Shown here one piece after another: positions 1 through 5,952 of a DNA stretch of 7,014 nt. The stretch is from Myxococcales bacterium (GTDB lineage Bacteria > Myxococcota > Myxococcia > Myxococcales > Anaeromyxobacteraceae), in the NCBI GenBank assembly GCA_021784995.1, contig JAJYHA010000137.1, positions 1-7,014 on the forward strand. The letters are read 5' to 3'. Made by a program: the position numbers and the translations under genes. The first letter of the stretch is position 1, and every line of letters starts with the position of its first letter. The notes under the pieces were generated by a model that saw only the letters and a program-made list of their open reading frames with translations, searched no databases and had not been told where the DNA came from.

Positions 1-471
1 GTGGACGCGGTCATCCTCCCCGACGTCCCGCCGGAGGAGTCGACGGAGCTGCGCTGCATGGCCTCGGCCGCCGGCGTGAGCATGGTCTTCCTGCTCGCAC
101 CCACCTCCACCGAGGCGCGCCGCCGCCGCGCCGCGGAGGTCGCGACCGGCTTCCTCTACTTCGTCTCCGTGACGGGCGTGACGGGCGCGCGCGCGGCGCT
201 CCCGTCCGACCTGGCCGGGAAGGTGGCGGAGGTCCGGGCCGCCTCCCCGGTGCCGGTCGTGGTGGGCTTCGGCGTCTCGACGCCCGACCAGGCGGCCGAG
301 GTGGCCCGCCTCGCGGACGGGGTGGTGGTGGGGAGCGCCGTCGTGTCCCGCATCGCGGCCGGTGGTTCGCGGAGCGCCCGGGCCGACCGGGTCCGTCGCT
401 TCGTGCGCTCGCTCAAGCGCGCCATGCGGCGCCCGGCACCGGTGACCGGGAAGGCCTCGCGCCGCAGCTGA
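1..471 (+). CDS. trpA: Tryptophan synthase alpha subunit, C-terminal part (5' end outside window)
   Basis: This is the last 156 residues of TrpA, which cleaves indole-3-glycerol phosphate to indole and glyceraldehyde-3-phosphate and passes indole to TrpB in the cytoplasmic alpha2beta2 complex. The reading frame is open from base 1, so the GTG there is an internal valine codon and not a start. Visible family motifs are PDVPPEE (residues 7-13), FLLAPTST near 30-37, the loop-6 motif SVTGVTGARAALP near 55-67, GFGVSTPDQ near 89-97 and the phosphate-binding GVVVGSAVV near 107-115. The catalytic Glu and Asp of the family lie upstream and are not seen. The usual end (FV..LK.A) is followed by a basic tail of about 15 residues, richer in Arg/Lys than typical TrpA ends. 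The normal partner trpB would be expected upstream. Family assignment is secure. Confidence 0.96.
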   Translation: MDAVILPDVPPEESTELRCMASAAGVSMVFLLAPTSTEARRRRAAEVATGFLYFVSVTGVTGARAALPSDLAGKVAEVRAASPVPVVVGFGVSTPDQAAEVARLADGVVVGSAVVSRIAAGGSRSARADRVRRFVRSLKRAMRRPAPVTGKASRRS

Positions 472-484
472 CCAGGCGAACCCG

Positions 485-509
485 GGAGGTCGCCGGCGCG
501 GCGGCCTCC
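485..509 (+). terminator. GC-rich hairpin after trpA, possible terminator
   Basis: Arms 485-495 and 499-509 can form an 11-bp stem with one G-U pair and a GCG loop, beginning 14 bases after the trpA stop. No T-run follows, so this is not a canonical intrinsic terminator. It could act with Rho, or simply protect the 3' end of the trpA message. The stem is seen directly; the role is inferred. Confidence 0.4.
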
Positions 510-533
510 GACGCGGGCGACGCACCCAGCGCC

Positions 534-542
534 AGGAGGAGG
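534..542 (+). promoter_or_regulatory. Strong ribosome binding site of the aldo/keto reductase
   Basis: AGGAGGAGG matches the anti-Shine-Dalgarno sequence and ends 9 bases before the ATG at 552. It fixes that codon as the start. Confidence 0.85.
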
Positions 543-551
543 AGCCTCACC

Positions 552-1541
552 ATGGATCACGTCCGACTCGGCCGCACCGGCCTGCGCGTCTCCCGCCTCT
601 GCCTCGGGACCATGACGTTCGGCTACCAGTCCGACGAGACCACCTCGCGCGCCATCCTCGACGCAGCGGCGGAGGCCGGCGTCACGTTCCTCGACACGGC
701 GGACGTCTACCCGCTCGGCGCGCCCGGCGACCTCCGCGGCCGGACGGAGGAGATCGTCGGCCGCTGGCTGGCCGGGCGGCGCGACGACTTCGTCCTCGCC
801 ACCAAGTGCTTCTACCCCATGTCCGGGCGCCCTTGGGACCGCGGCAGCTCGCGCCAGCACGTGCTCGCAGCCATCGAGGGCTCGCTGCGGCGCCTCCGCA
901 CCGATCACGTCGACCTCTACCAGCTCCACGCCCCCGACCCCGAGACGCCCGTCGACGAGACGCTGCGCGCGCTGGAGGACGTCGTCCGCGCGGGGAAGGC
1001 GCGCCACGTGGGGTGCTCGAACTTCCTCGCCTACCAGGTCGCGCGCGCGCTGGGGCGCAGCGAGACGCTCGGCCTGGCGCGCTTCGACTCGGTCCAGCCG
1101 CGTTACAACCTCCTCTTCCGCGAGATCGAGCGCGAGCTCCTGCCGCTCTGCTCCGAGGAGGGCATCGGGGTGATCCCGTACAACCCGCTCGCCGGCGGGT
1201 TGCTGAGCGGGAAGCACCGCCCGGGCGGGCCCCCGGAGGGCTCACGGTTCACCCTGGGCAACGCCGCCGAGCGGTACCAGCAGCGCTACTGGCACGAGCG
1301 CATGTTCGCGACCGTCGAGGAGCTCAAGGAGGTCGCGGCGTCGGCGGGCCTCCCCGCGGTGACGATGGCGATCGCCTGGGTGATGGCACATCCGGCCGTC
1401 ACGGCGCCCATCCTGGGAGCGAGCCGTCCCGAGCAGCTCGCGCCGGCCCTGGCCGCCGCCACCGTACGGCTCGATCCCGCGCTCAAGCAGCGCCTCGACG
1501 ACCTCACGGTCGAGTACCGCCGCGGCGACGCGGGGCGCTGA
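552..1541 (+). CDS. Aldo/keto reductase family oxidoreductase
   Basis: A 329-residue cytoplasmic TIM-barrel oxidoreductase of the aldo/keto reductase superfamily, which reduces aldehydes or ketones with NAD(P)H. The full catalytic tetrad is present: Asp48 and Tyr53 (in LDTADVY), Lys85 (ATKCF) and His126 (YQLHAPD). Other family signatures are LGRTGLRVSRLCLGTM at 6-21, GCSNF at 154-158, QPRYNLL at 182-188 and YNPLAGGLLSGK at 210-221. The C-terminal cofactor region contains PILGASRPEQL, the usual phosphate-binding segment. Length is normal for the bacterial Tas/YajO-like type. The start has a strong ribosome site. It lies 80 bases after trpA on the same strand, with a hairpin between, so co-transcription is possible but not shown. 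The substrate cannot be deduced; the neighbours suggest no clear role. Confidence 0.93.
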   Translation: MDHVRLGRTGLRVSRLCLGTMTFGYQSDETTSRAILDAAAEAGVTFLDTADVYPLGAPGDLRGRTEEIVGRWLAGRRDDFVLATKCFYPMSGRPWDRGSSRQHVLAAIEGSLRRLRTDHVDLYQLHAPDPETPVDETLRALEDVVRAGKARHVGCSNFLAYQVARALGRSETLGLARFDSVQPRYNLLFREIERELLPLCSEEGIGVIPYNPLAGGLLSGKHRPGGPPEGSRFTLGNAAERYQQRYWHERMFATVEELKEVAASAGLPAVTMAIAWVMAHPAVTAPILGASRPEQLAPALAAATVRLDPALKQRLDDLTVEYRRGDAGR

Positions 1542-1546
1542 CGAGC

Positions 1547-1586
1547 GGCGCGCGGGCGCCGGGCCCGGGCCGCCGCCCGGCGCGCC
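1547..1586. terminator. GC-rich inverted repeat between convergent genes, possible bidirectional terminator
   Basis: GGCGCGCGGGC at 1547-1557 pairs with its near-complement at 1575-1586 (11 bp with one bulged base). The region between is also self-complementary around GCCCGGGC. It fills the 47-base gap between the stop codons of the aldo/keto reductase and the DAHP synthase, where transcription from both sides would have to end. Neither side has a T-run. Structure seen, function inferred. Confidence 0.4.
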
Positions 1587-1588
1587 CC

Positions 1589-2602
1589 TCAGAGCGGCCG
1601 GTCGAGCGCGCTGGCGACGATCCGGACCTGCTGCATGAGCCCGGCGAACTCCGGGATCGAGAGCGACTGGTGCCCGTCCGAGAGCGCCTTCTCGGGCGTC
1701 GGGTGGACCTCGACGATGAGCGCGTCGGCACCCGCGGCGATGCCCGCGCGCGCCATGGCGGGGACGTGCTTGCGGAGGCCGATGCCGTGCGAGGGATCGA
1801 CCACCACCGGGAGGTGCGACAGGGTCTTGAGCACCGGGACCGCGTTCAGGTCGAGCGTGTTGCGGGTCATCGTCTCGAAGGTGCGGATCCCGCGCTCGCA
1901 GAGCACGACCTGGTAGTTGCCGCTGGCGAGGATGTACTCGGCCGCCATCAGGAACTCGCGGACGGTCGCCGCCGGCCCGCGCTTCAGCAGCACGGGCTTC
2001 TGCACCGCCCCGACCTTCCGCAGGAGCGGGAAGTTCTGCATGTTGCGGGCGCCGACCTGCAGCACGTCGGCGTACTCCACGCACATGGGGAGATCGTCCG
2101 GGTCCATCACCTCGGTGACGATCTTGAGGCCGGTCTCCTCCCGCGCGAGCGCGAGCAGCGCGAGCCCCTTCTCGCCCAGCCCCTGGAACTCGTAGGGGCT
2201 GGTGCGCGGCTTGAACGCGCCACCGCGCAGGAAGCGGGCCCCGAAGCGCTTCACGCCGTGCGCCGCCTCGAGGAGCTGCTCCTTCGACTCGACCGAGCAC
2301 GGCCCGGCGATGACGGTGATGGCCTTGCCGCCCAGCGGCACGCCGCCCACGTCGAGCACCGTGTCGTCCGGCTTCACCTCGCGCGACACGAGCTTGAAGG
2401 GGTTCGAGACGCGGATGGCGTCCGCGACGCCCGGGAGGTCGTCGAACAGCGCGGCCTCGAGCGGCTCCCGGTTGCCCGTGACGCCGATCGCCGTCCGCTG
2501 CGCGCCCGGGATGGCGTGCGGCGTGAAGCCGAGCGCGCGGATCCGCTCCATGACCGCGTCGATCTCGGCCTGCGTGGCGTTCGGCTTCATGACGACCAGC
2601 AT
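1589..2602 (-). CDS. aroF: 3-deoxy-7-phosphoheptulonate (DAHP) synthase, type I-beta with N-terminal ferredoxin-like domain
   Basis: This 337-residue enzyme condenses phosphoenolpyruvate with erythrose-4-phosphate, the first step of the shikimate pathway. Residues 1 to about 66 (from MLVVMKP) are the small ferredoxin-like regulatory domain of the Thermotoga-type enzyme; the (beta/alpha)8 barrel follows. Metal ligands fall at Cys102 (AGPCSVES), His272 (DPSHG), Glu298 (VEVHP) and Asp309 (LSDGHQS), the same numbering I recall for the T. maritima enzyme. Substrate-binding segments include [17 protein letters not shown] (125-141), [10 protein letters not shown] (182-191), KPVLLKRG (202-209) and CERGIRTFE (235-243). 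In the Thermotoga enzyme the N-terminal domain mediates feedback by tyrosine and phenylalanine; the same is likely here but unproven. It lies 107 bases downstream of the transaldolase gene on the same strand, and its leader can fold over the ribosome site. The symbol aroF is the common one; some annotations use aroG or aroA. Confidence 0.97.
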   Translation of the reverse strand: MLVVMKPNATQAEIDAVMERIRALGFTPHAIPGAQRTAIGVTGNREPLEAALFDDLPGVADAIRVSNPFKLVSREVKPDDTVLDVGGVPLGGKAITVIAGPCSVESKEQLLEAAHGVKRFGARFLRGGAFKPRTSPYEFQGLGEKGLALLALAREETGLKIVTEVMDPDDLPMCVEYADVLQVGARNMQNFPLLRKVGAVQKPVLLKRGPAATVREFLMAAEYILASGNYQVVLCERGIRTFETMTRNTLDLNAVPVLKTLSHLPVVVDPSHGIGLRKHVPAMARAGIAAGADALIVEVHPTPEKALSDGHQSLSIPEFAGLMQQVRIVASALDRPL

Positions 2603-2628
2603 CTCCGTCCCCTTTCGCGGGAGCGGAG
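2603..2628 (-). promoter_or_regulatory. Hairpin overlapping the aroF ribosome binding site
   Basis: Directly before the ATG, minus-strand CTCCGCTCCC (2628-2619) faces GGGGACGGAG (2612-2603) across a GCGAAA loop. This gives ten paired positions with one mismatch and one G-U. The likely Shine-Dalgarno run AAAGGGG is in the loop and 3' arm, so folding would hide it. A further segment, CCTTTCGC at 2657-2650, is complementary to GCGAAAGG at 2618-2611 and could compete for the same bases. The pairings are seen; a regulatory role is inferred and could be a by-product of GC richness. Confidence 0.35.
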
Positions 2629-2635
2629 TCTAACC

Positions 2636-2650
2636 CCGCGGCCTCCGCGG
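2636..2650 (-). repeat. Short hairpin CCGCGG-AGG-CCGCGG in the transaldolase-aroF gap
   Basis: A perfect 6-bp inverted repeat with a three-base loop (minus-strand reading) in the middle of the 107-base gap. No T-run follows. It might stabilise the end of the transaldolase message or be part of the aroF leader fold. On its own it is too short to assign a role. Confidence 0.3.
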
Positions 2651-2709
2651 CGAAAGGCGAACCGGAGCGGGCGCGACGCTGGAGGCGAGGCCGTGAGCGG
2701 AGCCGGACG

Positions 2710-3360
2710 CTACCGCTCCTTCGGCACCTTCTCCCAGTCGGCCAGGAACTTCTTCAGGCCGAGGTCGGTCAGCGGGTGCCTCGCGAGCTGCTCGATGACG
2801 TTGAACGGGATGGTGGCGACGTCCGCGCCGAGCCGGGCCGACTCCAGCACGTGCAGCGGGTGGCGCACGCTGGCCACCAGCAGCTTGGTCGCGAAGTCGT
2901 AGTTCCGGAAGATCTCGAGGATCTGCGCGATGAGCGCCATCCCGTCCTCGGAGACGTCGTCCAGGCGACCGACGAACGGGGAGACGTAGGTGGCGCCGGC
3001 CTTGGCGGCGAGGAGCGCCTGGACCGGAGAGAAGCAGAGGGTCACGTTGGTGCGGATCCCCTCGGCGGTGAGGTCGCGGACCGCGCGCAACCCCTCGATG
3101 ACGAGCGGGACCTTGATGACCACGTTGTCGGCCACGCGCGCGTACTGCCGCGCCTCCTGCATCATGCCGGCGTAGTCGAGGGCCGTGACCTCGGCCGAGA
3201 CGGGTCCCGGGACGAGCCCGGTGATCTCCTTCAGGACCTCGGAGAACTTCCGGCCGGTCCGGGCGACGAGCGACGGGTTCGTCGTCACCCCGTCGCACAG
3301 CCCCATGGCGAGCGCCTTCCGGATCTCCCCGACGTCGGCCGAATCGATGAAGAACTGCAT
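2710..3360 (-). CDS. tal: Small (TalC/FSA-type) transaldolase
   Basis: A 216-residue cytoplasmic barrel enzyme of the transaldolase/fructose-6-phosphate aldolase family. Transaldolase moves a dihydroxyacetone unit between sedoheptulose-7-phosphate and glyceraldehyde-3-phosphate, giving erythrose-4-phosphate and fructose-6-phosphate. Key residues are Asp6 (FIDSAD), the TTNPS motif at 26-30 with Asn28, and the Schiff-base Lys83 (VVIKVP). Arg132 (SPFVGRLDD) and ASVR at 163-166 are phosphate-binding. Glu57 (SAEV) and Phe129 stand where E. coli FsaA has Gln59 and Tyr131, favouring true transaldolase over F6P aldolase activity. A longer frame begins at 3414, but the start at 3360 is chosen: MQFFIDSAD is the normal family N-terminus and AGGAGGGAGG precedes it. 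A promoter-like sequence lies just upstream. Downstream is aroF, which uses erythrose-4-phosphate. Confidence 0.94.
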   Translation of the reverse strand: MQFFIDSADVGEIRKALAMGLCDGVTTNPSLVARTGRKFSEVLKEITGLVPGPVSAEVTALDYAGMMQEARQYARVADNVVIKVPLVIEGLRAVRDLTAEGIRTNVTLCFSPVQALLAAKAGATYVSPFVGRLDDVSEDGMALIAQILEIFRNYDFATKLLVASVRHPLHVLESARLGADVATIPFNVIEQLARHPLTDLGLKKFLADWEKVPKER

Positions 3361-3364
3361 CGCG

Positions 3365-3374
3365 CCTCCCTCCT
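3365..3374 (-). promoter_or_regulatory. Ribosome binding site fixing the transaldolase start
   Basis: Minus-strand AGGAGGGAGG lies just upstream of the ATG at 3360, with its AGGAGG part 8 bases away. No comparable site supports the alternative start 54 bases upstream. Confidence 0.85.
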
Positions 3375-3384
3375 GGCTGCAGCC

Positions 3385-3414
3385 CCTATAGCGGATGGTC
3401 CTGACAGGCCGCAA
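3385..3414 (-). promoter_or_regulatory. Candidate sigma-70-type promoter for tal (and perhaps aroF)
   Basis: On the minus strand, TTGCGG (3414-3409) and TATAGG (3390-3385) are separated by 18 bases. They match the -35 box at 3 of 6 and the -10 box at 4 of 6 positions. TATAGG is one of very few A/T-rich hexamers in the intergenic DNA here. Transcription would begin near 3378, just before the ribosome site. The promoter follows directly on the hairpin at 3416-3448. It was found by eye and has no experimental support. Confidence 0.42.
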
Positions 3415-3415
3415 G

Positions 3416-3448
3416 CCGACCGCCGGCGCGTGCGGCCCCGGCGGTCGG
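3416..3448 (-). terminator. Perfect 11-bp hairpin after the alcohol dehydrogenase gene
   Basis: CCGACCGCCGG at 3416-3426 and its exact complement at 3438-3448 form an 11-bp stem with an 11-base loop, 38 bases past the alcohol dehydrogenase stop. No T-run follows on the minus strand. Its position between that gene and the tal promoter candidate suggests it ends the upstream transcript, possibly Rho-assisted. Confidence 0.45.
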
Positions 3449-3486
3449 GCAGGACGAAATGGCCGGCTCGCCGCGCGAGGGGCGGA

Positions 3487-4545
3487 TCAGCGCTCCGGGA
3501 CCAGCACGGTCCGGCCGACCAGGGCCCCGGCCCGGAGCTCGCGCAAGGCCGCGTCCGCCTCCCCGAGCGGCCGCGTCCTGATGGGCAGGGAGGGCACGCC
3601 GGCCCGCCGGACGAGCTCGAGCAGCTCCCCGAGCTCTCCCGGGCTGCCCGTGTAGGACCCCTGCAGCGCCATGGCGCGGAGCGGGAGGAGCGGCACGGAG
3701 AGCGACACCTCGCCGCCGAACAGCCCGACCACCACGACCTTCCCGCCCTTGGCCAGCGTGGCCATCGCCAGCTGGACCGTCCCGGCGGCGCCCACGAGAT
3801 CGATGGCGGCCGGGACGCCACCCCCGGCCGCGGCCATGACCCGCTGGGCGGCGTCGGGCGCCGTCCCGTCCACGGTGGCGAGCGCACCGGCCCGCATCGC
3901 CGCCTCGCGCTTGCCGGGGTCGATGTCCACCACCACGGCGCCGCGACCGCCCATCGACCGGAGCAGGTCGAGGCACATGAGCCCGAGGCCCCCCGCCCCG
4001 ATGACGACGATCGGATCCCGCTCGAGCACGGGGCCGATCTTCCTCAAGGCGGAGAAGGTGGTGAGGCCGGAGCAGGCGAGCGGCGCGGCCTGCTCCGGCG
4101 GGATCCCGCCGAGGTCGAACAGGCAGCGCTCGTGCGGCACGAGCAGGTGATCGGCGTACCCGCCGGCGCGGAAGATGCCCAGGTACTGCGGCCTGGGGCA
4201 CAGGTTGTCCTCGCCCCGCCCGCACGGTGCGCACCGCCCGCAGCCGATCCACGGGTAGACGAGGCGCCGGTCGCCCACCTTCACGCCGCGTGCGGCGGGC
4301 CCGAGCGCCACCACCTCCCCCACGTTCTCGTGGCCCATCGTCAGCGGGAGCTCGACGCCGCGATCGGCCATCCGGAGCCTCTTGCCGCCGCCGAGGTCGT
4401 AGTAGCCGTCCCAGACGTGCAGGTCGGTGTGGCAGACGCCCGCCGCCAGCACCCGCAGCAGCACCTCGGACCCCTTCGGGCTCGGGGTCGGCCGCTCCGC
4501 CAGCCGGAGCGGGGCGCCGCACTCGCACACCTCGTAGCTCCTCAT
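3487..4545 (-). CDS. Zinc-dependent medium-chain alcohol dehydrogenase
   Basis: A 352-residue medium-chain dehydrogenase that should interconvert an alcohol and its aldehyde or ketone with NAD. The N-terminal GroES-like catalytic domain carries the active-site zinc ligands Cys38 (GVCHTD), His72-Glu73 (MGHEN) and Cys158 (ACSGLT). The structural zinc cluster is Cys102, Cys105, Cys108 and Cys116 (GCGRCAPCGRGEDNLC). The Rossmann domain has GAGGLG at 182-187 and ends its second strand with VVVDID; Asp206 predicts NAD over NADP. An insert around 47-67 (GYYDLGGGKR and following) matches a proteobacterial subgroup I recall, whose substrates are mostly uncharacterised. The start has GGGAGGA five bases upstream. 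It sits 72 bases after the binding-protein gene, with a strong hairpin between, and is probably part of the same transport-and-oxidation cluster. The substrate is unknown. Confidence 0.94.
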   Translation of the reverse strand: MRSYEVCECGAPLRLAERPTPSPKGSEVLLRVLAAGVCHTDLHVWDGYYDLGGGKRLRMADRGVELPLTMGHENVGEVVALGPAARGVKVGDRRLVYPWIGCGRCAPCGRGEDNLCPRPQYLGIFRAGGYADHLLVPHERCLFDLGGIPPEQAAPLACSGLTTFSALRKIGPVLERDPIVVIGAGGLGLMCLDLLRSMGGRGAVVVDIDPGKREAAMRAGALATVDGTAPDAAQRVMAAAGGGVPAAIDLVGAAGTVQLAMATLAKGGKVVVVGLFGGEVSLSVPLLPLRAMALQGSYTGSPGELGELLELVRRAGVPSLPIRTRPLGEADAALRELRAGALVGRTVLVPER

Positions 4546-4574
4546 GTCGATCCTCCCAGAACGTTCACGCGCAC

Positions 4575-4607
4575 GGCGATCGGCGAGGCGACGCCCCGCC
4601 GATCGCC
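4575..4607 (-). terminator. Strong intercistronic hairpin between binding-protein and alcohol dehydrogenase genes
   Basis: GGCGATCGGCG at 4575-4585 and its exact complement at 4597-4607 form an 11-bp stem. After one mismatch the loop closes further with GGC/GCC (4587-4589 with 4593-4595), leaving a three-base loop. It begins 10 bases past the binding-protein stop. There is no T-run, and the next gene's ribosome site follows within about 20 bases. It may be a 3'-end stabiliser that lets the binding protein be made in excess over the next gene, or a partial terminator. Confidence 0.45.
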
Positions 4608-4617
4608 AGCCGCCGCT

Positions 4618-5826
4618 CTACTTCCCGAGGCGGGCCTCGAGCGTGGCCACCGCCGCCTCCTTCGGGTACACGGTGACCAGCTGCCCGCCCTGCCACTGCA
4701 TGAGGAACGGGACCGCCCGCGTGTTCTGGCCGTTCTCGCCGAACTTGACGCCCCAGCCGGTGGCCGTGCGGCCGACCGGGATGTCCGTGGCGAGGACGGC
4801 CGCCCGGATGGAGTCCGCCGAGAGGTCCTTGGCCCTCGCCAGCGCGTCGAAGAACACCTTGGCGCCGAAGTAGTTCGCCAGGCTGTGGCCCGAGCGCGGC
4901 GGCATCCCGTACTTCGCCGTGTAGCGCTTGACGAAGTCCTCGATGCCCGGCGCCGCGGCCGGGTTGGTGCGGTACTGGGTGAAGTCGACGTCCAGCGCGC
5001 CCTCGATGTTCTCCGCGCCCACGGCCTTGGCCGTGTCGGTGAGCGAGTAGCCACCGCCCGCCCCGACGGCCGCCTTGGGCCGGAACCCGAGCTCCTTCGC
5101 CTGCCGGAAGAAGAGCACGGTGTCGTTCTGGTAGGAGGTCTGCAGCACCACGTCGACGCCGCTCCCCTTGAGCCGCATGATCACGGTCGAGAGGTCCACC
5201 GAGCTGGCGGGATAGGGCAGGATCTCCACCACCTTCAGCCCGCGCTCGGCGGCGCGCGCCTTCTGGAACCCGGAGACGGTCTGTCCGTAGAGGCTGTCCT
5301 CGTGGATGATCCCGATCTTGAGCGACTTCGGATCGGCCTTGAAGGCCGGCGCGACCACGTCGGCCACGGCGTCCACCATGCTGCGCGCGAAGTCGCGCGC
5401 GGTGGCGTTGGTGCGGAACACGTACTTCATGCCGCGCTCGGTGATGGGGTCGGAGATGGCGCCCATCTCGAAGTAGGGCACGCCCGCGAGCTGGGTGACC
5501 TGCGTCGCGGCGAGCGCCAGCGACGACGAGAAGGTGCCGAACACCGCCTTCACCCTCTCCACCGAGACGAGGCGCCGCGCCTCGCCCACCGCCTGGTTCG
5601 CGTCGACCGCGTCGCCCTTCACCAGGACGACGTGCATCCCCCGCACGCCGCCGGCCGCGTTGGCCTGCTCGGTGGCCACCTCCAGCCCGCGAAAGCTCTC
5701 GTCCCCGAGCAGCGCCAGGCCGCCGCTGAAGGGGTAGAGGGCGCCCATCTTCAGCTCCTCCGCGCGGGCGCTCCCCGCGAAAGCGAGGAGCGCCAGGGCC
5801 ACCAGCACCGTCATCCGAGATCGCAT
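4618..5826 (-). CDS. ABC transporter periplasmic substrate-binding protein, branched-chain amino acid (LivK) family
   Basis: A 402-residue exported protein of the type I periplasmic binding fold (Leu/Ile/Val-binding family). It would capture a small ligand in the periplasm and hand it to a LivHMGF-type ABC importer. Residues 1-22 are a signal peptide: MRSRM start, hydrophobic core, and signal peptidase I site ARA before EELKMG. There is no lipobox and no cysteine anywhere, so it should be a soluble protein without the LivK disulfide. Family signatures are GALYPFSGG near 28-36, a ligand-pocket segment GTFSSSLA at 97-104, YFEMGAISDP at 118-127 and IHEDSLYG at 174-181. The ribosome site is AAAGGAG six bases before the ATG. 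No permease or ATPase gene is in the window. The wider family also binds amides, aromatic acids and other metabolites, and the dehydrogenase neighbours suggest a ligand other than an amino acid. Confidence 0.93.
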   Translation of the reverse strand: MRSRMTVLVALALLAFAGSARAEELKMGALYPFSGGLALLGDESFRGLEVATEQANAAGGVRGMHVVLVKGDAVDANQAVGEARRLVSVERVKAVFGTFSSSLALAATQVTQLAGVPYFEMGAISDPITERGMKYVFRTNATARDFARSMVDAVADVVAPAFKADPKSLKIGIIHEDSLYGQTVSGFQKARAAERGLKVVEILPYPASSVDLSTVIMRLKGSGVDVVLQTSYQNDTVLFFRQAKELGFRPKAAVGAGGGYSLTDTAKAVGAENIEGALDVDFTQYRTNPAAAPGIEDFVKRYTAKYGMPPRSGHSLANYFGAKVFFDALARAKDLSADSIRAAVLATDIPVGRTATGWGVKFGENGQNTRAVPFLMQWQGGQLVTVYPKEAAVATLEARLGK

Positions 5827-5842
5827 CGCCGACTCCTTTCTC

Positions 5843-5859
5843 CGAGGTTCCGAACTTCG
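5843..5859. promoter_or_regulatory. Imperfect palindrome upstream of the binding-protein gene, possible operator
   Basis: CGAGGTTC-C-GAACTTCG is a 17-base dyad with 7 of 8 positions paired. It lies 17 bases upstream of the binding-protein start, next to its ribosome site and in the least GC-rich part of the 126-base gap. It could be a regulator site or a short leader hairpin. No clear -35/-10 pair was found nearby. Symmetry is seen, the role is a guess. Confidence 0.28.
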
Positions 5860-5912
5860 TTGGACGACCGTCGCGTTCCGCCAGACCGCCTTCCTTCGAT
5901 CCTCCCGGAGCG

Positions 5913-5930
5913 CCGGCGGACCGCCGCCGG
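5913..5930 (-). terminator. Hairpin after the AroE-like gene
   Basis: CCGGCGG at 5913-5919 pairs exactly with CCGCCGG at 5924-5930 around a four-base loop, 22 bases past the AroE-like stop. The surrounding sequence is almost pure G/C and no T-run follows. It is a weak terminator candidate separating the AroE-like gene from the binding-protein gene. Confidence 0.3.
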
Positions 5931-5952
5931 GCCCGGGCGCCGCGCCGCCTCC

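Noticed and set aside
156..1217. Open frame of 353 codons on the minus strand opposite trpA and the aldo/keto reductase.
   Set aside because: Shadow of the sense genes with biased composition, no recognisable domain and no ribosome site that stands out.
2629..2660. Possible -35/-10 pair for aroF (TTCGCC and TAGACT, 16 bases apart, minus strand).
   Set aside because: Spacing is tolerable, but the -35 match is poor and a hairpin occupies the spacer; not enough to call a promoter.
806..2902. Open frame of 698 codons on the plus strand crossing the aldo/keto reductase, the convergent gap and the antisense of aroF and the transaldolase.
   Set aside because: It overlaps three genes with intact catalytic residues, its translation is low-complexity Arg/Ala/Pro-rich, and long stop-free frames are expected in DNA this GC-rich.
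3361..3414. Upstream start adding 18 residues to the transaldolase.
   Set aside because: The added residues are not family-like and would place the ribosome site and promoter candidate inside the gene; the ATG at 3360 has AGGAGGGAGG before it.
3386..4528. Open frame of 380 codons on the minus strand, slightly longer than the alcohol dehydrogenase it overlaps.
   Set aside because: A frame-shifted shadow of the alcohol dehydrogenase; only the other frame has the zinc ligands and Rossmann motif.
5866..5892. TGGC in the gap before the binding-protein gene, considered as a sigma-54 -24 element.
   Set aside because: The required GC of the -12 element is not at the correct spacing.
4547..5906. The minus-strand 11-mer GGGAGGATCGA occurs at 4557-4547 (alcohol dehydrogenase ribosome site) and again at 5906-5896 in the gap before the binding-protein gene.
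   Set aside because: The second copy has no start codon after it. A relic gene start is possible, but an 11-base match built on a Shine-Dalgarno core is too weak to claim.
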